DNA from: JBCBKU01 sp965267475
Lineage (GTDB): Bacteria; Pseudomonadota; Alphaproteobacteria; Rhodobacterales; Rhodobacteraceae
Direction of reading: 5' to 3'
Assembly (NCBI GenBank): GCA_965267475.1
Contig: OZ254079.1
Coordinates: 1,116,001-1,180,000 of the forward strand
Length of the DNA stretch: 64,000 nucleotides
The notes under the pieces are model-generated. The model was not told the DNA's origin. It saw nothing but the letters and a program-made list of their open reading frames with translations, and did no database searches. Every line of letters starts with the position of its first letter. Within the stretch, counting starts at the first letter, position 1. Shown piece by piece: positions 61,578 to 64,000 of this stretch. A program made the translations under genes and the position numbers.

Positions 61578-62188
61578 CGGCTGGCTCCCGAGTTGGGAAT
61601 ATGCCGGAACATCGAAAGGCTGCTGAACCGGGGCATCGCCATGGCGCGAACAACAAGCGGTGCGGGACTTTCTGGAGTTGTATAGATGTCGATGGTCGGC
61701 ATCTCATCGCCGTCATCCGGCCACGTACCGCCCTGGCCAACCATTTGGCCGCCAAGATGGATCATACCGGTGCCGATCACTTCCTTTGCGCGCCGCGCCG
61801 CGACCTCGTTCAAGTCCAATCGAATACCGTCCTCGTCATAGGACAGATTGATCGAACAGTAGTTGCTTGTCGCATCCGGAAGCCGTTCGCCGCCAAAATG
61901 GAGCATCGCGAAAACGACCTCTTCGGATTCTAGCTCTCGCAACTCTTCCGAGCCCATGTGGATCTTTCCGTCGGCGCTTAGTGCTGCATGCCCTTCGGGA
62001 TTAACCTCTTTGGTCAGGATGTCCTTGAGATGCGACAGTTTGATCGGAGCGACTGTCGCCTCCATGCATTCCGCGACAAACAGGTCCCATACTGCATCCG
62101 GATCGTTCGCGTGCTCTTCGGGCACTGCCGCCGTGGCAAGGGCACATGCGGCAACGCAGCCCGCGCAGATCCGGAATGTTAAGATCAC
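61574..62188 (-). CDS. Predicted exported 204-aa protein in the suc cassette
   Basis: Signal peptide (about 1-22, ATAAVPEE), then VWDLFVAECMEATVAPIKLS, an acidic middle (ELRELESEEVVF) and FGGERLPDATSNYC. Cys in AECMEA and SNYCSI may pair. No known domain. Its ATG overlaps the sucC TGA by four bases (ATGA), making it the first gene of the five-gene insertion. Function unknown. Confidence 0.65.
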   Translation of the reverse strand: MILTFRICAGCVAACALATAAVPEEHANDPDAVWDLFVAECMEATVAPIKLSHLKDILTKEVNPEGHAALSADGKIHMGSEELRELESEEVVFAMLHFGGERLPDATSNYCSINLSYDEDGIRLDLNEVAARRAKEVIGTGMIHLGGQMVGQGGTWPDDGDEMPTIDIYTTPESPAPLVVRAMAMPRFSSLSMFRHIPNSGASR

Positions 62189-63378
62189 CCCTTGACCGCC
62201 TTCACAATCTTCTCGGCCCCGTCCTTCAGATCATCTGCGGCGATGACGTCGACATCGCTGTCATTGATGATGCGTTTGCCTTCTTCGACATTCGTCCCTT
62301 CAAGCCGGACAACAAGCGGCACCTTCAGGCCCACTTCCTTCACCGCGCCGACCACGCCCTCTGCAATGATGTCGCAGCGCATGATGCCGCCGAAAATGTT
62401 TACCAGAATGCCTTTGACCTGCGGGTCCGAGGTGATGATTTTGAACGCCTCGGTCACCTTTTCCTTGGTGGCGCCGCCGCCCACATCCAGGAAGTTGGCA
62501 GGCTCAGACCCGTAGAGTTTGATGATATCCATCGTCGCCATGGCAAGGCCCGCACCGTTCACCATGCAGCCGATTTCACCGTCCAAGGCGATATAGTTCA
62601 GATCGTATTTGGACGCCTCAAGCTCTTTGGGGTCTTCCTCGGTCGTATCACGCAGTTCCGAAATATCCGGATGGCGATAGACGGCATTCCCATCGAAGCC
62701 CATTTTGGCGTCGAGGCACTTCAGATCGCCCTTGTCCGTTACAATCAACGGGTTGATCTCAAGCATCTCCATGTCTTTTGCGATGAACAGCTTATACAGC
62801 GTACCCATCAGCTTCACGCATTGCTTGATCTGTGGACCTTGCAGGCCCAAGCCAAATGCAATGCGGCGTCCGTGATAGGGCTGGTACCCCGTTGCCGGAT
62901 CCACTGAGAAGGACAGGATCTTCTCCGGTGTTTCGGCCGCCACTTCCTCGATGTCCATGCCGCCCTCGGTCGAGGCAACGAAGGACACTCGGCTGGTCTG
63001 CCGATCTACGAGCAAGGCCAGATACATCTCGGTCTCGATGCCCGAGCCGTCTTCGATATAGATCCGACTGACCTGTTTCCCGGCCGGTCCGGTCTGTTTG
63101 GTCACCAGGGTCCGGCCAAGCATTTTCTTGGCCTCCTCAGCGGCCTCGGTCACTGATTTGGCCAATCTGACACCGCCCTTGTCGCCGGCATCTGCTTCTT
63201 TGAACGTTCCCTTGCCGCGTCCGCCAGCGTGGATCTGGGCTTTGACTACCCAAAGCGGCCCGTCCAGCGCAGACGCAGCCGTCTTGGCGTCTTCCGGTTT
63301 CAGTACTGCCCGCCCGTCAGAAACCGGAGCACCTGCATCGCGCAACAGGGCCTTGGCCTGGTATTCGTGGATGTTCAT
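62185..63378 (-). CDS. sucC: Succinyl-CoA synthetase beta subunit
   Basis: 397 aa. ATP-grasp domain with MNIHEYQAKALLRDAGAPV, KAQIHAGGRGKGTF (nucleotide contact), EINPLIVTDKGDL, and C-terminal GGGATKEKVTEAFKIITSD with NIFGGIMRCD. AAGGGG precedes the ATG by about 11 bases. It is the first gene of the leftward suc unit; tandem palindromes lie 111-141 bases upstream. Confidence 0.98.
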   Translation of the reverse strand: MNIHEYQAKALLRDAGAPVSDGRAVLKPEDAKTAASALDGPLWVVKAQIHAGGRGKGTFKEADAGDKGGVRLAKSVTEAAEEAKKMLGRTLVTKQTGPAGKQVSRIYIEDGSGIETEMYLALLVDRQTSRVSFVASTEGGMDIEEVAAETPEKILSFSVDPATGYQPYHGRRIAFGLGLQGPQIKQCVKLMGTLYKLFIAKDMEMLEINPLIVTDKGDLKCLDAKMGFDGNAVYRHPDISELRDTTEEDPKELEASKYDLNYIALDGEIGCMVNGAGLAMATMDIIKLYGSEPANFLDVGGGATKEKVTEAFKIITSDPQVKGILVNIFGGIMRCDIIAEGVVGAVKEVGLKVPLVVRLEGTNVEEGKRIINDSDVDVIAADDLKDGAEKIVKAVKG

Positions 63379-63488
63379 GTAATCGGGCCCCTTTTACCGG
63401 CTGCGTTCGTCTTCTCGTTGCATATGAACCGATTAGGGTTAAGCCGGAATTCCCGAAAACCGAGTATTTGGGGCAAAACATAAGCAAA

Positions 63489-63519
63489 TGTGATCACAGC
63501 GGGAATTCCTGTGATCACA
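63489..63519 (-). promoter_or_regulatory. Tandem TGTGATCACA palindromes upstream of sucC
   Basis: Two perfect copies of TGTGATCACA (63489-63498 and 63510-63519) sit 21 bp centre to centre, two helical turns, so bound dimers would face the same side. The outer arms also make TGTGATCACAG...CTGTGATCACA. They are in the gap between sucC and the FkbM gene and most simply control the suc unit. Two GGAATTCC palindromes (63446-63453, 63502-63509) also occur. The regulator is unknown; FCD/GntR or LacI-type carbon regulators are possible. Confidence 0.65.
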
Positions 63520-63533
63520 AATTAGATTTGAGG

Positions 63534-64000
63534 TCAGGCGGAACCGAATCCGATCAGGTTCAGGGCATCGCTCGGAGTCAGCATTGGATAAGCAGGTGAA
63601 AAGGCGACAAGGTCCTCCGCGATCTTATGGACCGCATAGCCAGCACTTTTCAAAGCCCCGACAAACTGCGCTTCGCTTTCGCGCCCGGAATTGGACTCAA
63701 GCACAATCATTCTGGGTTTCATCTGACCCAGGTCAAAACTATCCAAGACGGCTTGCTCGTGCCCTTCGACATCGATCACAAGCAGATCAATTTGGGAAAA
63801 CCGTTGTTTGGCCAGCACATGGTCCAGCCGCTCTACGGGCACGTCATTGGACACGATGTCTCCGTCGTCCAGCGGCCCGGCATCGCGCAAAGCCTCTTCC
63901 AGGCGCCCTCGATCCATCGAGGCGCAGCCCGCAGCCCAAACGTCGTACTTGCCTTCGGCCTCAGCCGAAAGCTGGTGCAGCGTCATGGTGCCCGGGTTGT
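63534..64000 (-). CDS. FkbM-family methyltransferase, C-terminal part (partial)
   Basis: The open frame runs off the window: upstream of the first internal ATG it continues as NPGT before MTLHQ, the expected FkbM context. Visible: VERLDHVLAKQRFSQIDLLVIDVEGHEQAVLDSF (in two segments), with the SAM/substrate Asp-Glu-His signature DVEGHE, and MIVLESNSG. Members O-methylate glycans or small molecules. It stops 15 bases from the tandem palindromes and is read toward sucC. Confidence 0.85.
   Translation of the reverse strand, partial: NPGTMTLHQLSAEAEGKYDVWAAGCASMDRGRLEEALRDAGPLDDGDIVSNDVPVERLDHVLAKQRFSQIDLLVIDVEGHEQAVLDSFDLGQMKPRMIVLESNSGRESEAQFVGALKSAGYAVHKIAEDLVAFSPAYPMLTPSDALNLIGFGSA

Noticed and set aside
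63489..63519. CRP/FNR interpretation of the TGTGATCACA pair
   Set aside because: CRP sites need a six-base centre between TGTGA and TCACA; here the half-sites are joined directly.
63534..63986. Start of the FkbM gene at the ATG at 63986
   Set aside because: The frame continues upstream with NPGT as in FkbM proteins, so the gene is cut by the window edge.
1..64000. Search for insertion sequences, integrases, phage genes and CRISPR arrays
   Set aside because: No transposase or integrase motif and no repeat-spacer pattern was seen; neither tRNA gene has an integrase or a repeated 3' end beside it.

Overview
The window is a gene-dense, high-GC stretch of alphaproteobacterial chromosome, most likely from a marine Rhodobacteraceae (Roseobacter-type) species. 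Evidence for this includes the order glyQ–DUF6446–glyS–PPDK-like gene, a two-lipoyl SucB inside a sucC-to-lpd unit, UbiH-like, LytTR and SPOR/D,D-carboxypeptidase genes typical of that family, and a TRAP transporter operon. The species cannot be named from the sequence. I found no insertion sequence, integrase, phage or CRISPR array. Two tRNA genes (Leu-GAG, Ser-UGA) are present.

Layout. 1–9320: the 3' end of a TrkH-type potassium transporter, an exported protease-like protein that has lost its catalytic triad, glycyl-tRNA synthetase alpha and beta with a small membrane protein between them, a PPDK-type enzyme and an SleB-type wall hydrolase. 9495–19025: glmM, then a leftward run ilvC–GNAT–acetyltransferase–membrane protein–DMT exporter, a rightward pair (degradative-type HMG-CoA reductase and class V aminotransferase), and UbiH/HAD. 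19130–24417: GntR regulator, a membrane GT2 with an extra N-terminal domain, carA, YqeY, DUF2244 and a VOC protein. 24440–30470: bidirectional terminator, ctaD, an ArsR–AHSA1–YCII mini-operon with a palindromic operator, a metacaspase-like protein, lipB and LytTR. 30583–35725: membrane proteins, a PG-binding protein, tRNA-Leu and GT4.

35771–43183 is a catabolic module. A GntR regulator, an isocitrate/isopropylmalate-type dehydrogenase, a Gfo/Idh/MocA oxidoreductase, a YgiN-like monooxygenase and a complete TRAP transporter (dctP-Q-M) are read leftward to a terminator, and a metallo-beta-lactamase hydrolase diverges from them. A 13-base element, TGYATGCATTAAT, occurs both in the GntR/hydrolase divergent gap and just before dctP, which suggests one regulon for uptake and oxidation of an unidentified organic acid or sugar acid.

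43180–49617 is a leftward housekeeping operon (SPOR lipoprotein, D,D-carboxypeptidase, tmk, holB, tatD, MBL hydrolase, AEC transporter). 49845–63378 holds tRNA-Ser and the 2-oxoglutarate dehydrogenase/succinyl-CoA synthetase unit read leftward from sucC to lpd. This TCA unit is interrupted by non-TCA genes: five tightly coupled genes (three predicted exported proteins, a GT25 glycosyltransferase and a 480-aa unknown) between sucC and sucD, a lower-GC orphan between sucD and sucA, and a lower-GC membrane protein plus a MAPEG protein between sucB and lpd. Upstream of sucC lie two perfect TGTGATCACA palindromes spaced 21 bp apart. The window ends inside an FkbM-type methyltransferase gene. The embedded suc cassette with its tandem operator, and the TRAP catabolic regulon, are the best candidates for something undescribed.
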